Shown in pieces: positions 1 to 9,110 of a stretch of DNA of 35,529 bases. The notes beneath the pieces are model-generated. The model made no database searches. It was not told where the DNA came from and saw only the letters and a list, made by a program, of their open reading frames with translations. The DNA is from Acidobacteriaceae bacterium (lineage in GTDB: Bacteria; Acidobacteriota; Terriglobia; Terriglobales; Acidobacteriaceae): NCBI GenBank assembly GCA_025449575.1, contig JANWJB010000016.1, forward strand, positions 1 through 35,529. The letters are read 5' to 3'. Numbering within the stretch: the stretch's first letter is position 1; each line of letters begins with the position of its first letter. Position numbers and translations under genes: made by a program.

Positions 1-560
1 CGATTAGCAGCAATATCGCAGTTGTTCTTGCGCAGCGGGGGGCGCGCGTACTTCTGGTGGATGCCGATCTTCGCCGGGGCGAGATGGCGCGAATGCTGGG
101 AATCGAGGGCAACATCGGGTTGAGCGGCGCGCTCACCTCGTCCAGTTCCTGGCGCGATGCAATTGAGCCGGTGGCCGGGGTGGAGTCGCTTTCTGTGTTA
201 CCGAGTGGGCCGCGGCCGCCGAACCCGGCGGATCTTCTGGGCTCGGAAACAATGGATCAACTGCTTGGCGAATGGCAGCAGGAATTCGACCAGGTGATCA
301 TCGATAGCCCACCCTGCCTCATCGTCACCGACAGCGTAATTTTGGCGCCGAAGATGGATGCGGTGCTTCTGGTGGCGCGCGCCGGCTACACCTCCAGACC
401 GGGACTGCGCCGGGCTGCGGAGCTGTTTGAATCAGTGGATGCAAGGGTCGCCGGCATCGTGGTCAACGATTTCAGCACGCCGGGCACATATTACGGATAC
501 GGATATTCGAATTATTCGAAGTACTACGAAGATCCCAGGACGGCCGCTCAGGAGACATAG
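1..560 (+). CDS. Tyrosine autokinase (BY-kinase, CpsD/CapB-like), C-terminal part
   Basis: This is the cytoplasmic ATPase domain of a bacterial tyrosine kinase that controls polysaccharide chain length. The reading frame is open from base 3, before the first ATG of the track, and reads ISSNIAVVLAQRGARVLLVDADLRR. That is the end of the Walker A helix followed by the Walker A-prime motif (LLVDADLRR). A Walker B-like strand (QVIIDSPP) follows near the middle. The tail is tyrosine-rich (TYYGYGYSNYSKYYEDP, seven Tyr), as expected for the autophosphorylation cluster. The N-terminus, probably with a Wzz-type membrane domain, lies outside the window. The gene heads the polysaccharide locus and would act with the Wzx/Wzy-like genes downstream. 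Confidence 0.9.
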   Translation, partial: ISSNIAVVLAQRGARVLLVDADLRRGEMARMLGIEGNIGLSGALTSSSSWRDAIEPVAGVESLSVLPSGPRPPNPADLLGSETMDQLLGEWQQEFDQVIIDSPPCLIVTDSVILAPKMDAVLLVARAGYTSRPGLRRAAELFESVDARVAGIVVNDFSTPGTYYGYGYSNYSKYYEDPRTAAQET

Positions 561-561
561 G

Positions 562-590
562 GGCAGGCCGGCTTTCAAGTCTGCCTTTTC
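562..590 (+). terminator. Possible weak intrinsic terminator after the BY-kinase gene
   Basis: GGCAG and CTGCC can pair around a 14-nt loop and are followed by TTTTC. The stem is only 5 bp, so this is a weak candidate. It lies 2 nt after the kinase stop codon, within a 281-nt gap in which no gene was seen. A second short hairpin (CAGGCC/GGCCTG, 593-608) follows without a T-run. Confidence 0.3.
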
Positions 591-841
591 TCCAGGCCCT
601 GGGGCCTGAGACCCGCCACCGCCCGGCGCCGGCAATGCCGAGGTTAGAGCCCCGGCCTACCCGATCTCGGAGTTGCCGATTGTGCCGGGGGAGAGGGCAA
701 AGCAGATTCCCTGCCGGAAATGACAGAAAGAAACAAACGCAGAGACAGCCCTTCTAGGAAGACAAAAGCGAGGCGCCTGCGCGCTCCGCGTGGTGTAGCA
801 CCCATCGCAGGATCCATAAACAGAGGAGAAAATCTACGGCT

Positions 842-1585
842 ATGGCAAACGAAGTAACAATTGTGGTGGGCATGGGCGAGGTAGGCGGCCCGCTCTATGA
901 CATTCTTCAGAAACGCTATGAATGCGTTGGCGTCGATCTGGAGCCTGTCGATGTGACGGCGCCCTGCTCGGTGCTGCATCTCTGCATTCCCTTCCAGATT
1001 GCCGACTTTGTCGGTACGGCGGCGGATTACATCGCCAAATACAAGCCGCGCCTCACCATCATCAACAGTACGGTTGCGCCTGGAACAACACAGGCCGTAG
1101 CGGCGTGGAGTGGATCCCGTGTCGCCTATAGCCCGGTTCGGGGCAAGCACGCGCGCATGCATAGCGAAATGATGCGCTACCGGAAGTTCGTCGGCGCCGA
1201 CGACCCGGCGGCCCGGGATGCTGCACTCGATCACTTTTCCGGAGCAGGGTTCAAAACTGCGGCATTTCCGAATGCAGCGGTGGGGGAAGTATCCAAGCTG
1301 TTGGAGACAACCTGGCTTGGCGTGCTCGTAGGCTGGGCGCAGGAGGCGGAGCGCATCGCAGGCGAATGCGGCGGCACTTATGAACAGGTCAATGCCTTTA
1401 TCCAAGAGATCGATTTTCTGCCCCACCACATTACCCCCGGCGTGATCGGAGGTCACTGCGTGATGCCGAACATCGAGATTCTGCGCAGCATTTACCGCTC
1501 CCCGCACCTTGACGCGATTGTGCGCTCCAATGAGCGCAAGAAGCAAAAAGAGCAGGCTGCCGAACCAGTCGAGGTGCATCAGTGA
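842..1585 (+). CDS. Compact UDP-sugar 6-dehydrogenase-like protein (WbpA/UgdH family, no C-terminal domain)
   Basis: The N-terminus has a Rossmann dinucleotide motif (VVGMGEVGG) and the aspartate strand VGVDLEP. The strand LTIINSTVAPGTT, the helix SKLLETTW and the late motif GVIGGHCVMPN match the NAD domain, the central helix and the catalytic-cysteine loop of UDP-glucose/UDP-HexNAc dehydrogenases (GxGGHCxPxDP). The family is usually 400-450 aa. This protein is 247 aa and stops soon after the cysteine loop, so it lacks the C-terminal UDP-sugar-binding domain, and its first Rossmann half also looks shortened. A SD (AGAGGAG) lies 13 nt before the ATG. The stop overlaps the next start (GTGA), so it is coupled to the Gfo/Idh oxidoreductase, which fits a role in making a uronic acid sugar. 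Whether it still oxidises a UDP-sugar is not clear. Confidence 0.75.
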   Translation: MANEVTIVVGMGEVGGPLYDILQKRYECVGVDLEPVDVTAPCSVLHLCIPFQIADFVGTAADYIAKYKPRLTIINSTVAPGTTQAVAAWSGSRVAYSPVRGKHARMHSEMMRYRKFVGADDPAARDAALDHFSGAGFKTAAFPNAAVGEVSKLLETTWLGVLVGWAQEAERIAGECGGTYEQVNAFIQEIDFLPHHITPGVIGGHCVMPNIEILRSIYRSPHLDAIVRSNERKKQKEQAAEPVEVHQ

Positions 1586-2598
1586 TCAAAGTGGGACTTA
1601 CAGGGATGGGATATTGGGGGCCCAATCTGGCCCGCGTCATTAACCAGCACCCTGGCAGCGAATTTAGCGCGGCCTGCGATCTTCGCCCGGAGAATCTCGA
1701 GCGGATTACAGGGCAATATCCGGCCGTAAAGGGCTATTCAAACTTCGATGAGTTCCTGGCGAGCGACGTCGAGGCGGTGATGATTGCAACACCGATTTCG
1801 ACGCATTATGAACTGGCGAAGCGGGCGCTTCTGGCGGGCAAGCATGTTTTCGTCGAAAAGCCTCTCGCCCATTCCAGCGCGTTGGCCCGCGATCTAACAT
1901 CGATCGCGGCAAAGCAGAAGAAGATCCTCTTTGCCGGATTCACGTTCATTTACAGCCCCCCTGTGATCAAGGTAAAAGAGCTCATCGATTCGGGCGAGCT
2001 TGGCGATTTGCATTACCTCAGCCTTTCCCGCGTGAACCTCGGGCTTTACCAGAAGGACGTCGACGTTGTCTGGGATCTTGCGGTTCACGACATCTCGATC
2101 CTCCTCTACTGGCTCGGAGAGATGCCATTCCGTGGCAGCTCCTTCGGCAGGGCATGTGTCCAGGAGGCGAAGCGGGATGTGGCGTTTCTGTGGCTGGAGT
2201 TTCCGAGCGGAGTGGTTGCTTCGAATGAGGTGAGCTGGCTTTCCCCGCAGAAGATGCGCCGCACCTGCATCGTCGGGTCAAAGCGCATGGTGGTCTACGA
2301 TGATACCGAGCCGGTCGAGAAGCTGAAGATCTATGATCGCGGGGTCGACTTCAAGCTGCCCAGCACTTTTGGCGAATTCCAGCTTTCCTATCGCATGGGT
2401 GACATGTACGCCCCGCATCTTGAAAATGAGGAACCTTTGCTGAAAGAGATGACGCATTTTCTTTCCTCGATTGAGACCGGAACCCAGCCGCTCACGTCCG
2501 GGGAGTTCGGGACCAAGGTCGTCGAAGTGCTCGAACTGCTTGACCGAACGGCGCAAGCACATCAGCGCGCGGAATTGGATGAGGTGATTGCCCGATGA
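1582..2598 (+). CDS. Gfo/Idh/MocA family oxidoreductase (WbpB-like)
   Basis: A 338-aa NAD-dependent sugar oxidoreductase. Residues 5-14 carry the Rossmann motif ([10 protein letters not shown]), and residues 92-95 give the EKPL motif typical of Gfo/Idh/MocA enzymes. The second half is the alpha/beta substrate domain, including [16 protein letters not shown], where the HD pair matches the family's active-site histidine region. The GTG start overlaps the previous TGA (GTGA) and the stop overlaps the next start (ATGA). Set between a UDP-sugar dehydrogenase-like gene and a WbpD-like acetyltransferase, it probably oxidises C3 of a UDP-HexNAc uronate ahead of transamination, like WbpB/WlbA. The exact substrate is inferred from context. 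Confidence 0.85.
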   Translation: MIKVGLTGMGYWGPNLARVINQHPGSEFSAACDLRPENLERITGQYPAVKGYSNFDEFLASDVEAVMIATPISTHYELAKRALLAGKHVFVEKPLAHSSALARDLTSIAAKQKKILFAGFTFIYSPPVIKVKELIDSGELGDLHYLSLSRVNLGLYQKDVDVVWDLAVHDISILLYWLGEMPFRGSSFGRACVQEAKRDVAFLWLEFPSGVVASNEVSWLSPQKMRRTCIVGSKRMVVYDDTEPVEKLKIYDRGVDFKLPSTFGEFQLSYRMGDMYAPHLENEEPLLKEMTHFLSSIETGTQPLTSGEFGTKVVEVLELLDRTAQAHQRAELDEVIAR

Positions 2599-3215
2599 CC
2601 GCAGCCGCCAAGGATGCGCAAGCAACGCAGCGCGGCTTTTTCGCTCACCCGCAGGCGTTGGTCGATACCGGCGAGATAGGGGCGCAAACGCGTATCTGGG
2701 CGTTTGCGCATGTCATGCAGGGTGCCCGCATCGGCGCCCATTGCAATATAGGCGAGCACGCGTTTATCGAGGGGGGCGCCCGCCTGGGGGATGGGGTCAC
2801 CGTCAAGAATGGAGTATCGGTGTGGAGCGGGGTCGTAGTTGAAGATGACTGCTTCCTGGGGCCGCACTGTGTCTTCACAAATGACATGAACCCGCGCGCC
2901 TATATCAAAAAAGGTCCGGAAGCACTGCTGCCGACGCTGGTGAAAAATCATGCCACCATCGGAGCCAACGCCACGATCGTCTGCGGAAACACCATCGGCG
3001 CCTATGCCTTTGTAGGCGCCGGCTCAGTGGTCATCCGGGATGTTCCGGCATACGGCCTGGTGGTCGGCAACCCGGCAAGGCAGATCGGGTGGATGTGCGC
3101 CTGCGCTCAAAAGCTGCCGCTCCAGGCCGAAGCCGCCATTGGAGGACATACTCGCTGCGGTAGCTGCGCCGCGGAATTCTCCCGCACGGCGGAAGGGCTT
3201 GCCCGGCGAAATTAG
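2595..3215 (+). CDS. Left-handed beta-helix N-acetyltransferase (WbpD/WlbB-like)
   Basis: A 206-aa acyltransferase made of hexapeptide turns ([20 protein letters not shown] and [20 protein letters not shown]), the WxcM-N/WbpD-like fold. The early histidine-containing strand [10 protein letters not shown] starts the helix. The C-terminus carries CAC and CGSC pairs (WMCACAQKL and RCGSCAAEF), which look like a small zinc ribbon; similar Cys pairs occur in some WbpD relatives. The start overlaps the previous stop (ATGA). With the preceding oxidoreductase and the following aminotransferase it would acetylate the 3-amino group of a UDP-2-acetamido-3-amino uronic acid using acetyl-CoA. The reaction is assigned from family and context. 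Confidence 0.85.
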   Translation: MTAAAKDAQATQRGFFAHPQALVDTGEIGAQTRIWAFAHVMQGARIGAHCNIGEHAFIEGGARLGDGVTVKNGVSVWSGVVVEDDCFLGPHCVFTNDMNPRAYIKKGPEALLPTLVKNHATIGANATIVCGNTIGAYAFVGAGSVVIRDVPAYGLVVGNPARQIGWMCACAQKLPLQAEAAIGGHTRCGSCAAEFSRTAEGLARRN

Positions 3216-3216
3216 A

Positions 3217-3296
3217 CCCGCATTTCTCACATGCGGGGTGCCTCGCAAATGTGCGCCGGGTGCCCCATTCAAGCCCCGCCTTTGGGCTTGAGTGGG
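3217..3296. repeat. Intergenic palindromic (REP-like) element
   Basis: Two strong stem-loops lie in the 143-nt gap between the acetyltransferase and aminotransferase genes. The first is CCCGCAT-7 nt-ATGCGGG (3217-3237, perfect). The second is CCCATTCAAGCCC-7 nt-GGGCTTGAGTGGG (3264-3296, 13-bp arms with one G-T type mismatch). Between them is CGCA-AATG-TGCG and a repeated GGGTGCC. No T-run follows, so it does not look like an ordinary terminator. The style resembles dispersed extragenic palindromes of acidobacterial genomes. Confidence 0.7.
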
Positions 3297-3358
3297 AGGG
3301 TTGCAATCCAATAACTGCTGAGAAATACAGGCAAACTTCAAAGAAAAAGAAGAGTGTG

Positions 3359-4516
3359 ATGGAAACAATCGTTCCTTTTATCGATCTGCGCGCCCAGTAT
3401 GCATTCCTGCGCGAAGAAGTGAATGAGGCGATCCGCGGTGTTGTGGAGAGCGCTCATTTCGTCGGCGGCCACGCGCTGGAGCAGTTTGAGAATGAGTACG
3501 CTGGCTTTGTCGGGGCGGACTACTGTGTTGGGGTGGGTAACGGCACCGACGCCATTACATTGGCGCTCAAAGCGGCGGGCATCGGCAGCGGAGACGAAGT
3601 ACTGGTTCCGGCCAACAGCTTCTTCGCCACGGCGGAAGCAGTCAGCAACGCCAATGCCTCGCCGGTATTTGTCGATGTCGATCCGGCTACGTTCCACATG
3701 AGCCTCCGTCGGGCGGAAGCGGCGATTACCCCGCGCACGCGCGCGATTATCCCGGTGCATCTCTATGGCCGGGCCATGGACTTGAAGGGATTCGAAGCTC
3801 TGGCCGCGAGGCGCAACCTGACCATCATTGAGGACTGCGCCCAGGCGCATGGCGCGGAAATCCATGGCAAAGTTATTGGCTCCTCCGGAAGGTTGACTTG
3901 CTACAGCTTCTATCCGGGAAAAAATCTGGGCGCCTATGGAGATGGCGGCGCCGTGACGACCAGCGATGTTGAAATCGCGGCACGGCTGCGCATGCTCCGC
4001 GATCACGGCAGCCCACAAAAATACGAGCATCAGGTCATCGGCGTAAATTCCCGCCTGGATGGGCTGCAGGCGGCGGTTCTTTCCGTCAAGCTTCGCTATC
4101 TGCCGCAGTGGAATGAGGCCCGGCGCGGCCATGCGAAAAGGCTCGCAGCGGCTCTCGATGGCTCGGGACTGCTACCGCCGGAGATTCCTGGCGGGAAGGA
4201 ACATGTCTTTCACCTATTCGTGGTGCGCACGAGCCGGCGCGAAGAGTTGAAGCACTCGCTGGCGGCAAAGGGCATCCAGACCGGAATTCACTATCCGACC
4301 CCGCTTCACCTAACCTCCGCATATCAGGCGTTAGGCGCGCCCGGCCCGGGCTCCTGCCCCGTTGCCGAGCAGCTTTCTTCCGAAATTCTGTCTCTGCCCA
4401 TGTACCCCGAGATGTCAGCGGAGCAGATCGACTATTTGGCGGAGGCAGCGAGAGAGTTTAGCTCCGACAACTGCCTGGAGCCGGAGCTCGTCCATCTCTC
4501 CATGGCGAAGGGATAG
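3359..4516 (+). CDS. DegT/DnrJ/EryC1 sugar aminotransferase (WbpE-like)
   Basis: A PLP-dependent aminotransferase that puts an amino group on a keto-sugar nucleotide. The ATG at 3359 was chosen over the track start at 3251, because the family N-terminus (VPFIDLRAQY) begins right after it, a purine-rich AAGAAGAG lies just upstream, and the extra 36 residues read through the intergenic repeat. Visible motifs are GNGTDAI (about 61-67), the PLP-aspartate region IIEDCAQAHG (157-166) and the Schiff-base lysine K188 in SFYPGKNLG. At 385 aa it has the usual family length. In this operon the likely substrate is the UDP-3-keto-HexNAc uronate made by the preceding oxidoreductase, as in WbpE, with the product going to the WbpD-like enzyme. 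Confidence 0.9.
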   Translation: METIVPFIDLRAQYAFLREEVNEAIRGVVESAHFVGGHALEQFENEYAGFVGADYCVGVGNGTDAITLALKAAGIGSGDEVLVPANSFFATAEAVSNANASPVFVDVDPATFHMSLRRAEAAITPRTRAIIPVHLYGRAMDLKGFEALAARRNLTIIEDCAQAHGAEIHGKVIGSSGRLTCYSFYPGKNLGAYGDGGAVTTSDVEIAARLRMLRDHGSPQKYEHQVIGVNSRLDGLQAAVLSVKLRYLPQWNEARRGHAKRLAAALDGSGLLPPEIPGGKEHVFHLFVVRTSRREELKHSLAAKGIQTGIHYPTPLHLTSAYQALGAPGPGSCPVAEQLSSEILSLPMYPEMSAEQIDYLAEAAREFSSDNCLEPELVHLSMAKG

Positions 4517-4537
4517 GCAGGCGCCGCCGATCTCATT

Positions 4538-5875
4538 ATGAAGGGATGGACCTCCAGATTAATCAACCGCTGCCTCCCCCGCAGCAAGTTTGTCCGGAAT
4601 GTCTCCGTTCTGGCGGGCGGAACGGCCGCCGCGCAAGCTCTCGCCGTAGCTGCCTCGCCGATTCTGACGCGAATTTATAGACCGGCGGATTTCGGAGCAT
4701 TCCAGGTATTTATCTCGATCATGGCTCTTGCCTTGGTGGCGGCCCCAGCACGTTATGAAGTCGCGTTGTTGCTCCCGGAAGATGAGCAAAGCGCGCTCGA
4801 TCTTCTCGCTGTGGCGTTGCTATGTGTTTGCACTGTGACGGTGCTGTTGGCCGGCATCGTGCTGGTATGTCATTTCCATTGGTTTCTCCCTGCCGGCGTG
4901 GCGATTTTAAAAGGCCACCTGTGGCTGGTTCCTGTCAGCGTTTTCGCCGGCGGCTTCTACCAGGCCCTCACATACTGGGCCATGCGCCGCGATGGCTACA
5001 AGCAGATTGCCCTTTCGAAGTTCACAAAGGTCGGTTCGCAAGTCGCCACGCAGCTTGGCGTCGGAATGGCCATCCACGGCTCGCTCGGGCTGCTGCTGGG
5101 CGATGCAGTGGGCCGCATCGCGGGAACCGGCCGATTCCTGCGAGAGTTGTGGCGCGGTTACCAGTCTCAACTTCGCGCCATTCGCCCGGCGCGAATGATG
5201 CAGCTCGCAGCCCGCTATCGAGACTACCCGCTGGTTTCCATGTGGGGCGCGCTGATCAACTGCTCGGGTTTGGCTCTGCCGGCCCTTTTCCTTGCCCAAT
5301 ACTATGGCGCTCGCGAAACCGGTTGGTTTGCTCTTGTCAACCAGGTTCTCGGGGTGCCGGGTGCCTTGATCGGGGCCAGCATCGCTCAGGTCTATACGTC
5401 GGAGGCGGCGAAGCTCTCGCGCTCGGATCCCGAGCGCCTCATGCAGATTTTCCGGAAAACGACTCGGCGGATGCTCGCCCTCGGCATCGCTCCATGCGCG
5501 CTGTTTACGATCCTGGCGCCGTGGCTCTTCCAAATCATCTTCGGCCCGAAATGGCGGGAGGCGGGCGAGTATGCGCGGTGCCTGGCCTTCATGTTCTATG
5601 CCGGGTTCATCAACTCGCCGGTTACGATGACGTTGAATATTCTCGAACGGCAGAAGTCGCAATTGGCCTGGGATGCCTCCAGGTTGGTGCTCACCGTACT
5701 GGCCATGGTTCTGCCCGAATACCTCGGATATGGCGCGCGAACCACAATCCTTGCCTACTCGGTCGTGATGACCCTGATGTATGCAGTGCATTGGACGCTT
5801 TCGTACTCGGCCATTCGGGACGTTGTGGAACGCTTCTGCGCACCTCGACCCGTTGTTCATGCCTCAGGTATATGA
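4538..5875 (+). CDS. Polysaccharide flippase (Wzx/MATE-like, MOP superfamily)
   Basis: A 445-aa inner-membrane protein with roughly 12 hydrophobic segments. It begins with the characteristic FVRNVSVLAGGTAAAQALAVAASPILTRIY, in which the RIY is followed by PADFGAFQVF; this pattern is typical of Wzx-like oligosaccharide translocases. It would move the lipid-linked repeat unit across the inner membrane. The ATG at 4538 lies 21 nt after the aminotransferase stop. Its own stop overlaps the ATG of the next membrane protein (ATGA). The family is clear; the sugar substrate cannot be read from sequence. Confidence 0.88.
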   Translation: MKGWTSRLINRCLPRSKFVRNVSVLAGGTAAAQALAVAASPILTRIYRPADFGAFQVFISIMALALVAAPARYEVALLLPEDEQSALDLLAVALLCVCTVTVLLAGIVLVCHFHWFLPAGVAILKGHLWLVPVSVFAGGFYQALTYWAMRRDGYKQIALSKFTKVGSQVATQLGVGMAIHGSLGLLLGDAVGRIAGTGRFLRELWRGYQSQLRAIRPARMMQLAARYRDYPLVSMWGALINCSGLALPALFLAQYYGARETGWFALVNQVLGVPGALIGASIAQVYTSEAAKLSRSDPERLMQIFRKTTRRMLALGIAPCALFTILAPWLFQIIFGPKWREAGEYARCLAFMFYAGFINSPVTMTLNILERQKSQLAWDASRLVLTVLAMVLPEYLGYGARTTILAYSVVMTLMYAVHWTLSYSAIRDVVERFCAPRPVVHASGI

Positions 5876-7236
5876 AAAAGCTCACAAGCAACGAAGGCGT
5901 CGAAGCCAGCACGTCGGGGTCGGCGGACCGTCCTCGCCATCTTGAGCGGATAGCATGCCTGCTCCTGCCGCTAAATGTCGGCGGGTTTGTGCTCGCCAGC
6001 TATCTGCCGGGATTGCTTTCAATGAACAATCGTCCGGTGTCTGTGGCATTCAGGGCTCTTTTCGCTGGGTTGTGCGTTTACTTAGTGTGGTCTGCGCTTC
6101 GCCTGGGCCGCATGCGTAAGCCTCGCGCCGTTGATCTTCTCGCTATCGTGTTCTGGTCGCTCTATCTCACCCGCTTCGCGATTGACACCGTAATCAACCC
6201 GGTCTCTCTTGGGATGAGTGATTCCGACTTTTTCCAATTTCTGATCGGTACGTCGTTTTTGACATTTATCGCATTCAGTGCGGTTTCTGATATGAGGATC
6301 TATCGGAATGCGCTTCATTGGATCGCGATTGTTCTGGCGTGCGACTGCTTATTTTCGTATTTCTCCAATTCTTACGATTTAACAGCTGGAACTGCTCGTG
6401 ACCGCCTCGGAGCCAACGCAATCATTAACCCGATAACCTATGGGCATATCGGCGTCACCGCCGCGATCATTGGGTTGTTTCTATTTCTCGGCATCTCCAA
6501 GAGATATAAGACGTTCCGCTTCTCGCTGTTTGGCCTCATTCTTATGCTCCTCGGAATGTTTGCGTTGCTCTCGTCGGCAGCCCGAGGGCCGCTTGTCGCG
6601 GGTGTTGTGTTGCTGCTCCTGCTATTGATCGTAGCGTTCCGACATGGGGCCGGTGGGCGCATGGTGGCGGCATCACTGTTCATGGCAATCGTCGTACCCA
6701 TTCTAATTGGCATCGTTGTTGCCGCGGGTGTGCCGATTCAGCGATATTTTGGATCGGCCTCTGCGTTTTTGGAGAGCAATTCCACTGCACACCGTGAATC
6801 GCTGGAGTCCCTCGGTTGGAAAGAGTTTGTAGAACACCCAATCCTTGGAAGTTCGATGGTGGAAAGAGAGTCTTTGACCTATCCGCATAACTTCCTGATC
6901 GAGTCCTTTATGGCGACTGGTCTGGTGGGTGGAACAGCCTTTTCTTTGCTCCTGTTAATAGGGCTCTGGCGATCTCTCACCCTCCTGTATCGGCATCCGG
7001 AAGACTGTTGGATCTCCTTGCTCTTCCTGCACAGTATGATTGCCGGAATGTTTTCTGGAGGTCTATTTTGCGCTCCATGGTTTTGGGGCATGCTGGCAAT
7101 AATGCTCTCTGCAAGCCATCGTGACCAGCATGATGCGCTGCCCGTCGCCATGCGCAGGCGGCCTCAATCGGAGCCGGGGGGGCACTGGACCGTTCCTGTC
7201 GGGGCTGGCCTGGAGTCAGACGCAATCACTGCGTGA
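5872..7236 (+). CDS. O-antigen ligase/polymerase family membrane protein (Wzy/WaaL-like)
   Basis: The track shows an 804-aa frame from 4822, but its first 350 residues are an out-of-frame shadow of the flippase. The real start is the ATG at 5872, which overlaps the flippase stop (ATGA) and gives a 454-aa protein. It has about ten membrane segments, a large periplasmic loop with SSAARGPLVAGVVLLL, and the Wzy_C-type pattern HRESLESLGWKEFVEHPILG followed by YPHNFLIESFMATGLVGG. This is the signature of O-antigen ligases and polymerases. Ligase and polymerase cannot be separated from sequence alone. Beside a Wzx-like gene and with a BY-kinase in the locus, a repeat-unit polymerase is the more likely role. 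Confidence 0.85.
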   Translation: MKKLTSNEGVEASTSGSADRPRHLERIACLLLPLNVGGFVLASYLPGLLSMNNRPVSVAFRALFAGLCVYLVWSALRLGRMRKPRAVDLLAIVFWSLYLTRFAIDTVINPVSLGMSDSDFFQFLIGTSFLTFIAFSAVSDMRIYRNALHWIAIVLACDCLFSYFSNSYDLTAGTARDRLGANAIINPITYGHIGVTAAIIGLFLFLGISKRYKTFRFSLFGLILMLLGMFALLSSAARGPLVAGVVLLLLLLIVAFRHGAGGRMVAASLFMAIVVPILIGIVVAAGVPIQRYFGSASAFLESNSTAHRESLESLGWKEFVEHPILGSSMVERESLTYPHNFLIESFMATGLVGGTAFSLLLLIGLWRSLTLLYRHPEDCWISLLFLHSMIAGMFSGGLFCAPWFWGMLAIMLSASHRDQHDALPVAMRRRPQSEPGGHWTVPVGAGLESDAITA

Positions 7237-7346
7237 GGCTGGCACGCGCAGTTGTCTCGAAACCAGCCTGCGAGGTGGGGGGGAAGGTCAACTCGCTGTC
7301 TAGGAGAAGGCCCCTCTTCTTGCAATCTATCGTCATTATTTATTAG

Positions 7347-8444
7347 GTGCTTCAGATGAGAGTATTCCAGAATTCAGGCGTCGCCTCCGATTACCTCGCC
7401 GCCCACCAGCGAGAATGCAATGGCGCCACTTTTGCGGCCAGAATCGCACGCTTCCTTGATGATTGCTATGGGGCAGTTCACATTTTAGGGCCGGTGCTCG
7501 ATCGAGAGGAATTTGCCTTCTTCACCAACGGAGATGATGAAGCATTGCAGCGCACCTGGGCGCGCGAAATGGGAATGCCGCCTGAGTCGGACATGACCGA
7601 GATTCTGCTGGCGCAAATTGAACATCATCGCACGGAGGTGTTCTATAACCTCGACCCGGTGCGCTATGGGAGTGACTTTGTCCGGAAACTGCCGGGTTGC
7701 GTGCGAAGGAGCATTGCCTGGCGGGCAGCGCCCTCCACCGGAGCCGACTTCGGAGAGTACGATTCAGTCGTGTGCAACTTTCCGGGAATTTTGAAGAGCT
7801 ATGAGGCATGTGGCTGGAAAGCCGCGTATTTCTTCCCTTCATACGATCCGAGAATGGGTGAATACGCTATCAATGATGATCGGCCGATTGATGTGCTCTT
7901 CATCGGCGGGTATTCGCGGCACCACAGCAAGCGCGCCGCGATCTTGCAAGCTGTCGCCAGCCTGAGAAGCCGCTATCGCATCGAATTCCGCCTAGCCCCC
8001 TCCCGGTTTACAAAACTTGCCGAGTCGCCCCTTGGGCGCCTCGCGCCGTTGGGGAAATACCGACGTCCCAAGGACATTCGCGCCGTTTCTCGCGGCCCGG
8101 TATTTGGCCGCGATTTGTATGGGCTTATCGCAAAGTCAAAGATCGTATTGAACGGCTCCGTCGACATGGCAGGGGAAGACCGAGGAAATATGCGCTGCTT
8201 TGAAGCCCTTGGATGCCGGGCTTTGATGGTCTCTGATTCGGGGCAATATCCGGACGGCATGCAGCCGGATAGAACCATGAAAACCTATCACAATGGAGCT
8301 GAGGCTATTTCCACCATCGAGTCCAGCTTGGAGGGCTACGAACAGGCACGCCTGATCGCCGACCGCGGCTACTCGATGATCCGCAGCCTATACAGCAAAG
8401 CGGCGCAGTGGAGCGCTTTCCAAAACCTGGTGGGTGCACTGTGA
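7347..8444 (+). CDS. Glycosyltransferase, CgeB-like (group 1, PF13524 type)
   Basis: A 365-aa soluble protein. The N-terminal half is unremarkable. The C-terminal half has the short GT-B nucleotide-binding half seen in CgeB-type transferases: the strand [17 protein letters not shown], then [16 protein letters not shown] and the pattern [18 protein letters not shown], which corresponds to the acidic sugar-nucleotide loop. The start is a GTG at 7347, with an in-frame ATG three codons later. The stop overlaps the GTG of the next gene (GTGA). It presumably adds one residue of the repeat unit. Donor and acceptor are unknown. Confidence 0.7.
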   Translation: MLQMRVFQNSGVASDYLAAHQRECNGATFAARIARFLDDCYGAVHILGPVLDREEFAFFTNGDDEALQRTWAREMGMPPESDMTEILLAQIEHHRTEVFYNLDPVRYGSDFVRKLPGCVRRSIAWRAAPSTGADFGEYDSVVCNFPGILKSYEACGWKAAYFFPSYDPRMGEYAINDDRPIDVLFIGGYSRHHSKRAAILQAVASLRSRYRIEFRLAPSRFTKLAESPLGRLAPLGKYRRPKDIRAVSRGPVFGRDLYGLIAKSKIVLNGSVDMAGEDRGNMRCFEALGCRALMVSDSGQYPDGMQPDRTMKTYHNGAEAISTIESSLEGYEQARLIADRGYSMIRSLYSKAAQWSAFQNLVGAL

Positions 8445-9007
8445 TTCAACGCGTCAAGGCGCTGCTCAATGACCTCGCCGGTATTTTATTTCTCCTAAAA
8501 GCCGGCATTACGGTCGGGAGAGACAGCAAAGTAGTGTGGAGCCGGCTCAGGTTACCGAGGGGCGCCCAGATCAGGATCGGCGACAACTCGCTTGTTCATT
8601 GCAGGATCAGGTTTGATTCCCGTGAAGGGCAAGTTCTAATCGGAGACCGCTCTTTCATTGGGCTTAGCGATCTGGTATGTCACAGCAAGATCGAGATTGG
8701 CAACGATGTCATGATCTCGTGGGGGGTTACGATCGTCGATCATAATTCTCATAGCTTATTTTGGGAACAACGCAAGGATGACGTGACCAATTGGGCGCAG
8801 GGCATCAAACGCTGGGATGACGTGCGGCGCGCGCCCGTCAAGATACAAGACAAGGTTTGGATAGGCTTCAACGCTATCATTTTGAAAGGGGTAACGATTG
8901 GCGAAGGCGCAGTGGTAGCTGCGGGCGCCGCCGTGACAAAAGATGTGCCGCCGTTTACGTTAGTCGCCGGTAATCCAGCGGCCGTTGTGCGGCAACTGAC
9001 AACATAA
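8441..9007 (+). CDS. Hexapeptide-repeat acetyltransferase (WcaF/CysE-like)
   Basis: A left-handed beta-helix acyltransferase of about 188 aa. The GTG at 8441 overlaps the preceding stop (GTGA) and was preferred to the track ATG at 8408, which would overlap the previous gene by 37 nt. Hexapeptide turns are visible ([36 protein letters not shown]), with a histidine in VDHNSH as expected for catalysis. The C-terminal coil [32 protein letters not shown] and the AGNPA motif are typical. It probably O- or N-acetylates a sugar of the polymer. Confidence 0.85.
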   Translation: MIQRVKALLNDLAGILFLLKAGITVGRDSKVVWSRLRLPRGAQIRIGDNSLVHCRIRFDSREGQVLIGDRSFIGLSDLVCHSKIEIGNDVMISWGVTIVDHNSHSLFWEQRKDDVTNWAQGIKRWDDVRRAPVKIQDKVWIGFNAIILKGVTIGEGAVVAAGAAVTKDVPPFTLVAGNPAAVVRQLTT

Positions 9008-9064
9008 CTCTCGAACCGGTCTCATAAATCCTCTCCTGCTGGCGCGCCCACGTACGAGAGTCGT

Positions 9065-9087
9065 CACCACCAGACGAGAACGTGGTG
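9065..9087. other. Short inverted repeat between the two acetyltransferase genes
   Basis: CACCAC and GTGGTG are separated by 11 nt in the 103-nt gap between the two hexapeptide acetyltransferase genes. No T-run follows. The function is unknown; it could be a small hairpin in the mRNA. Confidence 0.25.
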
Positions 9088-9110
9088 GTAATACGATTCC
9101 AATTAGTTAT

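Noticed and set aside
644-1579. 311-aa minus-strand frame
   Set aside because: It is the antisense shadow of the UDP-sugar dehydrogenase-like gene, has no domain and no SD.
3338-4132. 264-aa minus-strand frame
   Set aside because: It is antisense to the DegT aminotransferase, whose motifs are unmistakable on the + strand.
4822-5871. N-terminal 350 residues of the 804-aa frame
   Set aside because: This part is an out-of-frame reading of the flippase gene; the real membrane protein starts at the ATG at 5872.
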